Below, in pieces: positions 12,372-24,845 of a DNA stretch of 64,000 bases; positions within the stretch are counted from its first letter, which is position 1, and every line of letters starts with the position of its first letter. Source of the DNA: Phaeosaccion multiseriatum. Lineage: Eukaryota; Ochrophyta, other classes. The stretch is taken from contig OZ218955.1 of NCBI GenBank assembly GCA_965112735.1, positions 1,488,001 to 1,552,000 of the forward strand. Reading direction: 5' to 3'. The translations under genes were made by a program, and so were the position numbers. A model generated the notes under the pieces. The model saw only the letters and a list, made by a program, of their open reading frames with translations. It made no database searches and was not told the origin of the DNA.

Positions 12372-12663
12372 ATGACCTCTGCCAACGCCAACAAAGGCGG
12401 CGGTGAGCCTTCACCCGCGTCCTCGTCATCTCTCGAACCACCCCCGATGGCTTCTACGTCCAGCGTAGCAAGCCAGAGCCTAGAGAACAGCCCTGTGCTG
12501 GGCGAGTACCAAGAGGAAGAGAGTGGGGACGACGAGGAGTGCGCTGGCTCCCGCGGGGATGACGAGGAGCGGGAGGGCCCCAGCCAGGGTGACGAGGAGG
12601 GGGAGGGAGAGGAGGAGGAGAAGGAGGAGGCGGGGGACGAGGAAGTGACGGAGGTGGAGGAGG

Positions 12664-12698
<35 letters not shown>

Positions 12699-15600
12699 GA
12701 GGAGGAGGAGGAGTGGCAGGAGGAGGAGTGGCAGCAGCAGGAGGAGGAGGAGGAGGAGGTGGTGGTGGTGGTGGAGGAGGACGACGACGACGACGAGGAG
12801 GAGGAGGAGGAAGAGGAGGAGGAGGAGGGGCAGGAGCAGGAGGAGGAAGAGGAGCAGGAGGGCGAGCAGTGGAAGGAGGAGGAGTGGCAGGAGGAGGAGA
12901 AAGAGCAGGAAGAGGAGCAGGAGGAGGAGGAGGAGCAGGGGGAGGGGGAGGGGGAGGGGGAGGAGGAGGAGGAGGGGGAGGAGGAGGAGGAAGAGTGGCA
13001 GGGGGGGTGGCAGGAGAAGGAGCAGGAGGAGTGGCAGGAGGAGGAGGAGGAGGAGGAGGAGGACTACGACGAGGAGGAGGAGAAGGAGGGGGAGGAGCAG
13101 GAGGAGCAGCACGAGGAGGAGGAGGAGGAGCACGAGGAGGAGAAGGAGGAGGAGGAGGAGGAGGAGGAGGAGGAGGAGGAGGAGGAGGAGGAGGAGGAGG
13201 AGGAGGAGGAGGAGGAGGGGGAGGAGCAGGAGGAAGAGGAGCAGGAGGAGGAGGAGGAGGAGCAGGAGCAGGAGCAGGAGGAGGAGCAGGAGGAGGAGGA
13301 GGAGGAAAGCGATATGGAGGTTGTGCAACGCGAGCTGTGGCGAGTGTTCACTTTCTATACTCTCCATGGAAACCCACGAGATCCTTGTCGGATGACGGTG
13401 AGTGCGCTAAAACTTAATTGTTCTCTCTTTTCTCTCTCTCTCTTTCTCTCTCTCTTTCAGTGGTACAACCCCGTACTTGTCCCCTTCTTCTGGCATCACC
13501 CCGCACTTTTGCTCCTTCACACCCTATTGAGTAAACATTTTCCCAAAGGCTTCCACCCTCTTCCACCACTCCCGGCCGTTGCGCTCCCCGTACGTACACA
13601 AGTCAGACCCATGTCCTGGCTGGTAGACTGCCTGCCTGCCGCCGAGCCACGGACGTCAGGCGCACGCATCACTTATACCTTGATTCCGCTAAACTCCACT
13701 TCATTCCGTCCCACACACAGAGTACGCAATTCCTTCGACTGGCCAACGATTGCCACTTCTTCGGCAACCCCCGTCCACAACAGCAGCAACAGCTAGCGAC
13801 TGTGTCGAAGGAGCAACAGCTGAGGACTGCGTCGAAACCTAACAGGCAGAATGTCGAGAAGGAGGGTGGGGGTGAGGGGAAGGAGGAGGAGGGGGAGGAG
13901 GGGGGGGGAGGGCGGGTGGGTGTGGGTGTTGGTGTTGGTGTTGGCGCGACAGGCTTCAAAGCCCGCATTAGTCGAGCAGAAGTGAGTGTGATCTTTGCCT
14001 CGTGCTTGCGTGAGAATCGAGAGGCAGCGGCCACGGCGGAGAGGGGGGAGGAGCTGACGGCTCCACTGTGCACCACAAAGGGAAGGACGGGAGGCATCGG
14101 CCTCGGCCACGGCTGGGATAGGACTGGAGGGGGAGGAGGCACAACAGGGCGAGGAGGACCCTCCTCTGGTCCATCATCACCATCGTCATCATTGGCAGGA
14201 AGAGAGCGGTGCGTGCTCTATCCGGACTTCCTGAACTGTCTCCTCCGCGTGGGGCAAAGGATGTACGCAGGGACGGACGGGAGGGGCCCATCTTTGGATG
14301 ACGCTTTTCAGACCCTCCTCATGGAACATGTCTTGCCCTTTGCCCTCCGGCGGCGGGGAGGGGGCAACAGCAGCAGCAGCTGTGGCGGAGAGGGTAGTGA
14401 AGAAAGCGGAGGAGAAGCAGAGGGAGGAGAAGAAGCAGGCGGCTTCTGGGGGGGGGGGAGCAGCAATGAGAGCACTAGCAGCAGAAGCAGTAGTAGCAGT
14501 AGTCACCGTCATGTTCCTCCGAGCTGCAGCCACCGCCGACGAACGACAAGGACAAGGTCAACGAGGAGGAGGAGGAGGAGGAGGAGGACATTGTCGATCG
14601 AAGAGCAAGTACTTTCGGACGCTGACATCGAAGAGCTTGCCATCCACTGCGAGGTCGGCCTGTTGGAGATCTTCCGGGCCTACGCATCGGTCGCTTCCGG
14701 AGGAGGAGGGGCTGGGGGAGGAGGAGGAGGAGGAGGAGGAGGAGGAGGAGGAGGAGGAGTAGCAGGGGGGCTAGCTACTACCTTAGCGAGGACGAGGGCC
14801 TCGAATGGAAGCACGAACGGTCTGGCCCGGACATCAGGCTACTGGTCCAGTGGGCGCCATCATCACAACAACAACAACACCACCGCCGCGAGCAGTCCAT
14901 CGGGGCAGCATCACGGCGGGCGGCGGCGGCGGCGGCGCCGGCAGGAGCAGAGGCCAGGGCCTTGCGTAGGGCAGGGGCAAGAGCAGCAGTCGCCGAGAGG
15001 CAGCGCTTGGGGAGCCTCGGATCGGACTGGCAGCACGAGCCCCACCCCCTCTACACAGAGTGCAGGGACGGGCAGACCGAGGGCGTCGGTTACAGGCGTT
15101 TCAGGCGTTTCAGGAGCGCTGAATACCTGTGCCGATCACATGAGCTTCGCGGCGTTCGGGCACTTTTTATCCGATGGCGGTTTGAGTGGGGCCTTTGTGT
15201 CGACGGTGGAGGCAGGAGAGGCCTACTTGCAATGTTTGGAGCGGCGAGGAGGAGGAGGAGGAGGAGGGAGAGGAGGAGAGGGCGGGAGGGGTCAGCTACA
15301 TGGCAGCAGTTGCACCCTCCCTAACGGCTGTCCGCTTCCCATCACCTTTGTAGAGTGGTGGGAGCTCACCCTGCGTCTCTTTTGCACCACGTTTCGCAAC
15401 AGCGACGGTGTCGGTTACGACGGTTACGACGGTTACGACGGCGGTGGAGGGGGCGCTGTACCCATAGCAACAACAGCGACAACGCCAACAGGAAGAGGAC
15501 GAGGAGGAGGAGGGGGGGGGGGTAGACCTTTTCCAGCGGTGGCCGATCGAGTGAGGGCCATGCTGCTCTTTGTGTGGCAAAGTCTACACGCCTCGAGCGG

Positions 15601-16076
15601 GCGCAACCTCAACGGCTCCACCGATCCGAGCAGCCCCCACCCCACCGCCGTGAGCAGGGCCCATCGAAGCTCCCTTGTGCGCGGCCTTCAGCTGCTCAAT
15701 GAGAGACTCGTCTCGGACTGGAGGGCCGATGGCTTGAAGGAGTATGACGGGAAGGTCTCGTTCATAAGGGAGGACGCAATGGTGGTGCTGGCGCGCTTGA
15801 TTGCCCAGCCGCCAGCCGCCGCCGCCGCCGCCGCCACCACCACCGTTGCTCCGGCTGCTGTACCACCGTCTGCTGCTAGTGGCGGTGATGGTCCGTCGTC
15901 GGCCTCGTTGTTGCGGGGCGAGGAAGCAGCCGCAGCAGCAGCAGCAGCAGCAGCGGGAGCAGCAGTTGGTGGTACAGCAGCTACTGTGACGAACAAGAGC
16001 ACAAACCGGACTTCTTTTGCTACTGCTCCTAGCAGCAGCAGCAGCACGTGGGGGGGGGGGGGGGCATCGAAGCGCA

Positions 16077-16109
<33 letters not shown>

Positions 16110-16324
16110 TGGTGATACGGCAGCGTGACGAGGATGCCGGAGAGTGGGCCGAAGGAAAGGAGTCCTGGGAAGAGGGGAAGGTACGAGCCGCAGCGATGCG
16201 TATGGCGGAGCAGCACGGGATGATGGTGGACAGCGCCTCTCCACCTGTGCACTCCGGCGGCGGGGATACGGCGCTGAGGGGCATGTCTCCCTGCTACCAT
16301 GGAGCAGCAGCAGCGGGAGGATGA
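12372..16324 (+). CDS. Large low-complexity protein with a conserved helical core, function unknown (2 exons, 1209 aa)
   Basis: Exons are 12372-13397 and 13721-16324 (donor GTGAGT, acceptor CACACAG, phase 0, 3630 nt). Residues of about 90-315 are a Glu-rich tract. A well-formed, probably conserved core follows: MEVVQRELWRVFTFYTLHGN ... FLRLANDCHFFGN ... CVLYPDFLNCLLRVGQRMYA ... AFQTLLMEHVLPFALRRR, and later CADHMSFAAFGHFLSD, ITFVEWWELTLRLFCTTF and FVWQSLHASSGRN. The alternating helices with F/L/D spacing look like a calcium-binding or tubulin-associated helical repeat, but I cannot assign a family. Inserts of poly-Gly, poly-Ser, poly-Ala and poly-Gln separate the core blocks. The N-terminal Met is the only one upstream of the acidic tract. 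Confidence 0.72.
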
Positions 16325-16845
16325 GGAGGAGGAGGAGGAGGAGGAGGAGGAGTAGGAGTAGGAGGAGGAGGAGGAGGAGGAGGAGGAGGAGTAGTAGTAG
16401 TAGTAGTAGTAGGAGGAGGAGGAGGAGGAGGAGCGAGGAGGAGGAGGAGGAGGAGAAAGGAGAAATAACATGAATGATAGTGGAGAATACCATTCCACCG
16501 TTCGCGTGCCCTTGCCCTTGCCATGTCGTTGTGATTGATGCCATACTCCATGTCGTTGTGATTGATGCCATACTCCATGTCGTTGTGATGGATGCCATAC
16601 TCCATGTCGATGTGGTTGATGCCATACTCCATGTCCGAGACAAGCTCTCGCTCGATCGGTCGCTTATGTGTTTCTCTCTGTGTGTCTCTCTGTGTGTGTG
16701 TCCCTGTCTCTCTCTCTCGAGCTCTTTAAGTTAAGTTGAACCCTCACTCTGTTTGTCCACACAAAATCACTCCCGTTCTCATTCTAGAGAGGGAGAGGGA
16801 GAGAGCGCGCAATCATTACATCCCTCTCTCTCTCTCTCTCTGCCA

Positions 16846-16879
<34 letters not shown>

Positions 16880-17350
16880 GCCCCATCTCTTTTGTCTGCC
16901 CAATACACAAAAAGAAGATTCTCCTGAGAGTGCGTCCCGCTGCAGCAAGTCATGACACTTCCGACACTTCCGACACTTGCAGGCCTTTCGTTTGGACACC
17001 AGCTACCCAAAACTACTCCCATCGACCCGTCAACAGCGCACTCAAGCCAGTAGCCAGAGGGTGGTGGCTGACTCCCCTCAGCCGCACGAATAGAGACTTT
17101 ACAATCCAATCATCAATCCGCATCTCAGCCGTACAAAACGAGTAGACTCTGATGACTCTCCTCAGTAGCAGGAAGCACGGAGTCGTGACTCGCAACAGCC
17201 AATCCAATTATATATATATATATATCAGCTCAGTCGGCACTTGCAACTCTCGACAGCTCAAGCACCCAAGCCTCAGCAGCACCACACCACGAGTAGTTAC
17301 TAGGGAAGGCGTTCAGTGACTTACTAACCCCTCAGTGACTTCGTAACTCC
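16325..17350. repeat. Convergent intergenic spacer rich in microsatellites
   Basis: Contains (GGA/GTA)n at 16325-16460, four copies of a 27-bp unit (CATGTCGTTGTGATTGATG plus CCATACTC) at about 16522-16636, CT-rich runs at 16660-16880 and a short TA run at 17211-17225. No gene is supported. Confidence 0.7.
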
Positions 17351-18518
17351 TCAGCAGCACGAGTAGTACTTATTCTCCCAGAGGTTCTCGCACACGTTTT
17401 CGCTGTCTCTGTTGACGGCCCCTGGGGGCTTCCAGAGAGTGGGTCTCCAGCGGCGGCCCAATACCTCCCACACCCCGTCTCGCATGCAGCAGAAGCCGTT
17501 AATGTTGTTGATGATGCCCTGTGATATACACGCAAACACACACGCACAAACAAGCAAGTATGCATATCCACACACACACAGCCACACACACACAGAGAGA
17601 GAGAGACAGACATACGTAGCCGTGCACCCCAAAGAGTATGAGGGAGAGAGGGAGGGAGGGAGGGAGGGAGGGAGGGAGGGAGGGAGGGAGGGAGGGAGAG
17701 AGAGAGGGAGGGAGGGAGGGAGGGAGGGAGGGAGGGAGGGAGGGAGGGAGGGAGGGAGGGAGGGAGGGAGGGAGGGAGGGAGGGAGGGAGGGAGGGAGGG
17801 AGGGAGGGAGGGGGGGAGGGAGCAGAGAGGAGTAGAGAGGAGTAGAGAGGAGTAGTGAGATAATTGTTCAGTAAGAAGAGGGAGAGGTTATGACACTACA
17901 GATGGCAGTAGGGTACCACCACCACCACCACCACCACCACCACCACCACCAATACGACCACCACCACGCCAACTGGGCAAGACAAAACGACAGGACAGGC
18001 TGCAGCCATCACCGCCACCACCACCTCCTCTACTGACCCAACTAGCTAAGCCTCTACTCACTAACCCGACCAAAGCCTCTACTCACTAACCCGACTAAAG
18101 CCTCTACTCACTAACCCGACTAAAGCCTCTACTCACTAACCCAACTAACAAAGCCTCTACTCACTAACCCGACTAAAGGGCAGGTCGAAGTCGCCCGTCC
18201 CCTCGAGGTAGGGCAATCCCTCGGGCCCCTTGAGACACTCGTATCCGGTCATGTTGGCGACGATCAGCCACGAGTGCATGCCCAACAGGGGCACCACAAG
18301 AAGGGCAAGACTCCACAGAGTGAGGGCGGCAAGAAGAGCCATGCCGTTGTCTTGCACCCACGTACTGTGGATGGAGGTGGAGGCAGAGGGAGAGCCCTTT
18401 GCTGGACTGGTTGGTGGGTGATTGGTGGGTTGGTTGGTTGGTTGGTTGGTTGGTTGGTTGAAAATCATGTGGTATACAGGTGAGCTTTGCTTCTTGTTTG
18501 ATTGTTTGCTCGCTTGAG

Positions 18519-18554
<36 letters not shown>

Positions 18555-18588
18555 AACAACAACAACGACAACAACCACAACAACAACC

Positions 18589-18643
<55 letters not shown>

Positions 18644-19931
18644 GACCCCCTTTGATCACCTGTGAAAGCCTGAGTGCACTATGGATAACGCCGTCACGAC
18701 AGAGAAGCAGTTCCACACTAGGAACCACCAGAAGCGGCAGTGGTTGCGCTCCCCTATACACGTGCCAATGACCAGACAGTGGTGGTCAAACGTCGCCACG
18801 CAGCGGCCACACTGTCGACAATGGTGACTGAAGGGGAAAGGGGAGAAGGGGAGAAAGGGGAAGGGGAGAAGGGCGAAGGGGAAAGGGTATGAAGGGGGAA
18901 GGGGATGAAGGGGGAAGGGGATGAAGGGGAGAAGGGGGAAGGGGAGCAGGGGAGAAGGGGGACGGGGAGAAGGGGAGAAGGGGGGAATGGGAGAAGGGCG
19001 AAGGGAAGAAAGGGGAAGGGGAGAAGGCGGAAGGGGGGAGGGAGAAGGGGAAAGGAGAAGGGGAAAGGAGAAAGGGCAAGGGAGAAGGTGTGCAGCACGG
19101 ATCGTACAAGGGGGAGGGGAGGGAAGAGGGGGAAAGGGGGCCGGGAGAAGGGAGGGTGAGATGAAGATACCAGCATTCAAGTACTATATATAACAACAAG
19201 CATACTCACACACGCCCTCCTCACCTCCTCAGGGGAACGCGCATGTCGCACCGAATACAAAAGGTGGGGTCGGCTGCCGGGGAATACCTGCTCGTATTAC
19301 CAACACGGGTGGATGGAGTGAAGATAACAGAGGGAGGGAGGGAGGGAAGGGTAGAGAGAGAGAGGAGTGGGAGATAGAGGGTGATGGAGGAGGGAGGGGG
19401 AGAGAGAGGGAGAGGGAGAGGGGGGAGGGAGAGGACGGACGGGGAGGGAGAGGGAGATAGAGAGGGGGAAGAGAGGGGAGTGACGGGGAGGGAGAGGGAG
19501 AGATGGAGGTAGAACGAAAGATGGAGGGAGAGGGAGAGCGCAGGGGAGAGGGACAGAGAGAGCGAGGAGGGAGAATGCAAAGCGAAGACGTTAGTCATTC
19601 ATGCCACTTGTACCGCTGCAAACCTTTGCTTAACTCAGCAGCATCTGTGCGTGGAAGTGTGGGTTGGTGTGGTGTGTACATGTATGTCCCGGGGCCTCAA
19701 ACCTCATCCCTCTAGCCTCCAGCCACGCCCACCCCTCCCCACGCACGCACGCACGCACGCTCGCACGCACGCACGCACGCACACACGCACACACGTACGT
19801 CTTCGGAGTGAGATGGTCCAGGAACTGGTGCACGCTCCGAGGAGGACTAGCAGCTGCACCAGCAGCAGGAGCAGCAGAAGGCCCGGAGTTCACTCTTCCC
19901 CCCCCGCCCCCTCTTCCTCTTTCCTCCCCTC

Positions 19932-19975
<44 letters not shown>

Positions 19976-21020
19976 GAATCCAGGGCCGTAGGTTGTTGCT
20001 GCAGAGTCTGCCCTACACCGGTGGAGTGCCCTCCTCCTCCTCCTCCTCCTCCTCCTCCTCCTCCTCCTCCTACCTTCCCTTTGCCCATTGGGCCCACCTC
20101 GCACAATTCGATTCCCTCCTCTCTGGAGTTGCTTGAGGAGGAAGGACTCCTATCCTGCGGATGTTTGGTTGTTGTAAGGAGAGCGTCCGTCGCGCTTCCT
20201 TCCCCCTTCGCACCTCCGTGTCCTCTGCTCCTGTCGCCCCCGCCCCCGCCCCTCCCCCTTCCCTCCTCCTCGTCTAAATCCATGGAGCCCTCTTCCAAGT
20301 AGCCTGGATCCGAACCTTGCACCAGCAAAAAGGAGATTGCGGTACCAAACAAGGCGATGAGCAGAGAGGCGAAGACCTCTGGTTGGAGGACGCTTCCCGT
20401 GGCCTTGTCCCAAGCGATGCTGTGTGGCACAAGCAAGCTCAGCGTGAAGCACACTGCGTACGCTGCGAAGTAGCCCAGCTTATGGACTCTCCGCTGGAGA
20501 AAGAGGTCACATATATTCAGGAGGAGCACAGTGGGGTTCGTTCAGGTTGGCGGGAGCACGGATGGGAATGGAGAGGGAGAGAGTCGGAATTGGAAGATTG
20601 TGAATTGTACGGCGCTTCTCGGCCTGCTGTGACTTCCCGCGGCAGCCACTCTCGATACTTCCGCTACTGCGCCCACACCTCGCGCCCTCAGTGGCCAGTA
20701 AGTCGTCACAAAGCCGCTGGAAGCCGCCCTTGATCTCTCCCTCAAGTTGTCCGTACATATAGTCTAAGCCTGATGAGCCTATTCTTGCTCAGGTCACTGC
20801 TCGTCCTGCTGCTTCTATTCCTGCTGCTTGCACCTACCCGCTCCTGTATGTGTGAAGGGAAGAGGGGCTCCCCAGGCTTCCGAGTGCGATCTATAATCCG
20901 TCTTTCCGTTGGGGGGGCTTCTGGCACGTCCGAGACAGGCAGCCTCCTCCTGCGCCCCTTCTGCCGGTTCTCCTGGTGCCGCAGCTGCATGGCTCTCAGC
21001 CCTCCCAAGGTGTTGACCAT
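17351..21020 (-). CDS. DHHC-type protein S-palmitoyltransferase (6 exons, 490 aa)
   Basis: Minus-strand exons are 21020-20838, 20493-19799, 19287-19225, 18827-18660, 18364-18169 and 17518-17351; all junctions are GT-AG and in phase (1473 nt). The enzyme transfers palmitate from acyl-CoA to cysteines of membrane-associated proteins. The Cys-rich domain spans exons 3-4: CIRCDMRVPLRSHHCRQCGR then CVATFDHHCLVIGTCIGERN, including the catalytic DHHC. Two helices precede it (YFAAYAVCFTLSLLV and LLIALFGTAISFLLVQ) with the family's DPG motif (SDPGY) just after. Two follow it (FWWFLVWNCFSVVTALSIV and LTLWSLALLVVPLLG), with a degenerate TTxE (NMTGYE) and the C-terminal N-x-x-G-x-x-N-like FSRGIINNINGF. 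The loop before the Cys-rich domain carries poly-Gln and poly-Gly. Transposon sequence begins 107 bp upstream of the start codon. Confidence 0.93.
17640..17822. repeat. (GGGA)n array in the last intron of the DHHC gene
   Basis: About 180 bp of GGGA units on the plus strand. A second simple tract, (CCA)n, lies at 17917-17951, and a 23-bp repeat with 'cctctactcactaacccgac' lies at about 18048-18175 abutting the donor at 18168. Confidence 0.9.
18419..18645. repeat. (GGTT)n and (AAC)n tracts in a DHHC-gene intron
   Basis: GGTT units at 18420-18460 and AAC units at 18519-18641, both inside the intron between the fourth and fifth exons. Confidence 0.9.
18832..19560. repeat. Purine-rich GGGGAA/GGGAGA tracts in DHHC-gene introns
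   Basis: Two long polypurine stretches (18832-19160 and 19320-19565). They fall in the introns on either side of the small exon 19225-19287 and act as polypyrimidine tracts in the transcript. Confidence 0.8.
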
Positions 21021-21126
21021 TGTTTGTAAGATACCTCTATTCTCTAACTATGGGGGCAGAGGGAGGGGGGCATCGGGGGCAGAGGGATATGTTTCCTATA
21101 GGCTACCCGTTGACTTACTTTGGGAG
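21021..21126. promoter_or_regulatory. Remnant of DHHC-gene 5' flank, left of the transposon
   Basis: Only 106 bp separate the DHHC start codon from the transposon's left terminal repeat. Together with 35274-35604 this would make a bidirectional promoter of about 437 bp for the DHHC gene and CFAP57 before insertion. Confidence 0.55.
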
Positions 21127-21150
21127 AGGCGCACTTTTATAGTGTCGACC
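21127..21150 (+). repeat. Left terminal inverted repeat of the 14.1-kb element
   Basis: Begins AGGCGCACTTTTATAG and ends GTCGACC; 21 of 24 positions match the reverse complement of 35250-35273. Read outward on the minus strand it contains TATAAAAG, about 115 bp upstream of the DHHC start codon. Confidence 0.75.
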
Positions 21151-21406
21151 TGTCCGTGGATCGATTTTTTTGGTCCGTGGAGCGACTTTTTTCCTATATT
21201 TCCCCCCCCCCTCCTTCCCCCTCCTCTAAGGAGGTCAACGCTGCTTAAATAACCACAACTGCTACATTCCAGCAGTAGTAATGGCTTAGTGAAGGATTTC
21301 TCATGGCAGGAAGGTGGCAGGGCTGGTAGTAGCAGCAGCAGTCAAGCAAAGAGAGGTACATATCAAACATTTCAAACCATGACACCACCAGCAGCAGCAG
21401 AGACAA

Positions 21407-24400
21407 ATGGAGGAGAATGAAGAAGCTGTAGCGGGGCAGCACAAAAGGATGGAACAGCACCACCTTTGTGACAGTCCTGAAGAGATTTCTGGCGCACAGG
21501 GCTCTTCGGATATCAGTGGAAAGGCCGCAGGAGCGCACGACGACAATGACAGTGCCAGTGATTGGGACGACGAGACTTGGACGCAAGCCGGTGCTCTGGC
21601 AGATGCAGCCGCTGCGGCGGCACAACCAGCGACCGCTTCGAAAACTGGCACTCAAGCGAGAGTGGAGGCTGAGCTTGCAACAATCGCCGCAGCACAAGAG
21701 GAGAGGCGGAAAGCAACAATTGCAGGCAGCAAGGCAGGACTTGCTCAACCAGAAGGCGACTTTAGAAGATGCTTACAAAACTGGAGGAGGACGAGGCCGG
21801 CCCTCGAAGGATATAAGCGAGAAGAAGCGGTTGATTAGTGCAGCTATAAAAGGAAATGACGAGGATCTCCTGCTCCCAGCGGAGCAGGAAGAGAAGCGAA
21901 AGAAGGAGATGGAGGAGAGGAAGAAGAAGGGCTGTGACATGTCTTCGAGCGCAGACAGGGTAGATGGTGCAAGTGGTGACCACTTCGTAGGGTTTTCTTC
22001 GCCGCCCCTTGGTCGTACGTCTAAGCGGTACGTTCTCAATTATCGCCTCTTCGCCGCCCTTTCTGTACATACCTTGACACACTTTCTTGCCCCTGTTGTT
22101 CTCGCCCCCTTTCTACATCTACCTTGACACACTTTCTTGCCCCTGTTGTTCTCGCCCCCTTTCTACATCTTTTGTTGTGCTAACAGGGGTGAGAACGACG
22201 AGGATGAGGACGAGGATGATGGTAATACGGGCGAGGAGGGGGGCGGTTGTGGTGGGGGAGGGTTTGGGACGAAGAATAGACCACCAGCGCAGACTGAGTT
22301 CATCAAGGTAGCACTCCAGGCGACAAAGGATCCAGAGAAAGGGTTGTCTACTTGGGGATCTCCCTACTTCAGGGCCCCGACGGCAAGCCGCCAGTCTCAA
22401 GTGGGAGGGTACGCCCAACGTGACGTGTTTGTCTGGGCCCCCCACATCTTCCACAACCTTGGAGAGGGCCATTGGCAGCCTCTTTGCGCATGGCATGCCT
22501 CGTCAAAGTGTGTACAAGCTAAAGGATGGACGGCGCCGCAGCGGGCTGTGTATGTCACCAGCCTGGAGGACAACTTTGTCATGGTGGGGACAAGGCATCT
22601 GTGTGCAGTGCGATGGGAGGAGACGAAACGGATGAAAGCTGAGTACAAGGAGGCGGAGAAGAAGAAAGAAAACGTCACAAGAGCAGGTTCGTGTGCTTCG
22701 GTTGTGTCTCATTTGCGCTACTCTCTGCGGCTTTGGATGAAGACGCCTCGCCTCTCTTCTTCCCTTGTCCTTTCCTCACTTCGCCCTCCTTCCTTGTCCC
22801 CACCCCTGTCCAGCTTGCCGCTCAGAAGAAAGCCATTAGCGAGTACTCGACCTCCTTCTACTCCTACGACCCACGCGTCACCACAGCGTGTAAGGAGAAC
22901 GTGTGCTTCCAGTGGGTGACTGCAGAGCTGCCTGGAGGATCAGCCGTGGGAGCAGGGGGAGCAACAGCAGGAGTAGGAGTAGTACGTGCTGGTTCTGCTG
23001 CTGCTGCTGGAGGAGGAGGAGGAGGAGGAGGACGAGGAGCTGCTGCTGCTGGAGGAGGAGCTGCTGCTGCTGGAGGAGGACGAGGAGGGGAAAGGGCAGC
23101 AGCAGCAGAAGTAGGACCACCGCCGGCACCAGCAGCCGCAGCACTGTGGCCTGCAATGGGAGGATCAGGGGCAGGACCGGCGGCTGGAGGATAGGGGGCA
23201 GGAGCAGCTGTAGCACCTGCAGACTCTGCTGCTGCAGAGGGTGGTGTCGCTCTCGGGGGGCGGAGGTGAGAGAACCCGCGAGACAGAGCTACGGAAGAGG
23301 AGGGAGGCCGAGAAAAGGAGAAGAACAGAGGCAGGCGCGGAGGGGAGGGAGAGGGCAAAGCTCCAGAAAAGGGCAGCGCGGCAAAGGGAAAGGGAAAGGT
23401 TACAGCAGGCTAAGCAGGGCCCTTCAGGGTGACTCTTACCTTTCTGTGTACGTAGTAATGGAAATAGTAATGGAAGAAGGGGAGGAGCGAGCAGCACCGA
23501 GGAGGAGGAGGAGGAGGAGAAGGAGGAGGAGGAGGAGGAGGAAGAGGAGGAGGAGGAGGAGGAGGAGCTGCAGCAGCAGCACCAGCAGCAGCACCAGCAG
23601 CAGCTGCAGCCGCGCACTGTGGCCGGCAACGGGAGAAAAAAAGAAGCAAGAGGAAGGCGCGAATAAACAGTTTCAGTTTCCTTTTTTTTCGTTTTTTTTT
23701 TAAACTTGTCGTCACTGGACTATTATACGAGCGCTCCACCTCTAATAAAGGAAGGCAAGAGCCCCCGCCTTATGCAGCGACGTGGATTGCGATTGGTAGT
23801 GTCCCATTACTTGCACAAGGTGCCTCTGTTTGGCTGCTGAACGGCGAGCGTGGCTGAGTGAGGCCCAGCATGCATGATCTGGCGCAAAAGGGATAATCCG
23901 ATAATCCAGAAGGAGGACGCGGACAAGGAGGAGGGGCTCACGGACAACTGCGAGCTCAATGCCGACGAGGTGAGAGGAGAGAGAAGAGGCACACCGGCTT
24001 ACGTATCATCGGGCATCTCTGCCTCTCCTTTTCAACCAACCACCAATGCTCAGTGCTTCTCTGATCTCTTTTGTGGGCCGGTTGTGGCTCTGACTGTGGC
24101 GGCGCTAACGATTGGCTGTGATGTGTGGCTGCTTCCTGTTGCTTGCTGTCCTGTCCTCTTCTGTGCAAACAGCTTGGTTGGCGCACGTTTGCATGGATCA
24201 TATAATGCAAACAGACAGTGGGCCTTGTTTCCGGCCGGCCTTTCTGCTGGCAAGCACAAACTGGAGCTTGCCGGCGTCGTGGACATGGGGGGTGTGGCCT
24301 TTATGCGCAAGCGGTACAGCGTCTGCCGTCGCAAATATTACCACGATGCAGAGCATGATCGCCGAGCAGCAGGGAGGAGGAGGAGGCATGTGGCTGCAAT

Positions 24401-24500
24401 TTCATGCCTGGGCCGGGCATGGGAGGCCCCACGGGAGTGCCCCCCCCCCTGGGATGGGCCCACCGCGGGCATGATGATAACTTTCCCTTTCCCGCCAGGT
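21407..24500 (+). pseudogene. N-terminal, transposase-like part of the element's gene; frames broken
   Basis: Begins MEENEEAVAGQHKRMEQHHL; an acidic/Ala-rich region reads to about 21720 and then continues one frame over as QDLLNQKATLEDAYKTGGGR and EKKRLISAAIKGNDEDLLLP, implying a one-base slip. After an intron (22028-22186, phase 2) comes a domain with VFVWAPHIFHNLGEGHWQPL, CAWHASSKCVQAKGW, YVTSLEDNFVMVGTRHLC and, after a further intron, SEYSTSFYSYDPRVTTACKE. The spacing W-P ... C/H ... GW ... R ... C followed by a hydrophobic 'FYSYDP' block resembles the N-terminal domain of large eukaryotic transposases (DUF6729-like), with some expected Cys lost. Gly/Ala-rich coding then changes frame again near 23.2 kb into a basic coiled coil (RETELRKRREAEKRRRTEAG). 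No D-D-E/D triad is recognised. Coding between 23.75 and 24.5 kb is uncertain. Confidence 0.45.
22072..22171 (+). repeat. 50-bp tandem duplication inside an intron of the transposon gene
   Basis: The unit beginning ACCTTGACACACTTTCTTGC and ending TTTCTACATCT occurs twice back to back in the proposed intron 22028-22186. Confidence 0.85.
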
Positions 24501-24845
24501 GAGTGAGTGCGTGAGTGAGTGCGTGAGTGAGTGAGTGAGTGAGTGAGTGAGTGACGGAGGGAGGGAGGGAGGGCGTGAGCGAGGGAGGGAGTGAATGAGA
24601 GACTGAGAGAGGGAGTGAGTGAGTGAGGGAGTGCGTGAATGAGTGGGTGAATGAGTGGGTGAATGAGTGAGCGAGTGAGTGGGTGAATGAGTGGGTGACC
24701 AACACGGAAGAGCGGGCGGTCGCAGAAGAGGAGAGAAGGGAAGAGAAGGGCGGATGGAAGGAGGCTGATCCTTCACTCCTTCGCCCGCCTTTTGTCTCTT
24801 TTGTCCCCTCCCATGTCCCCCTCTCACTCCTTTTGCTTGCTCTGG

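Noticed and set aside
20507-20758. Possible extra DHHC exon starting MYGQLEGEIKGGFQRLCDDL
   Set aside because: None of its donors has the phase needed for the exon at 20493, whereas the exon 20838-21020 joins in phase 0 and starts with a Met.
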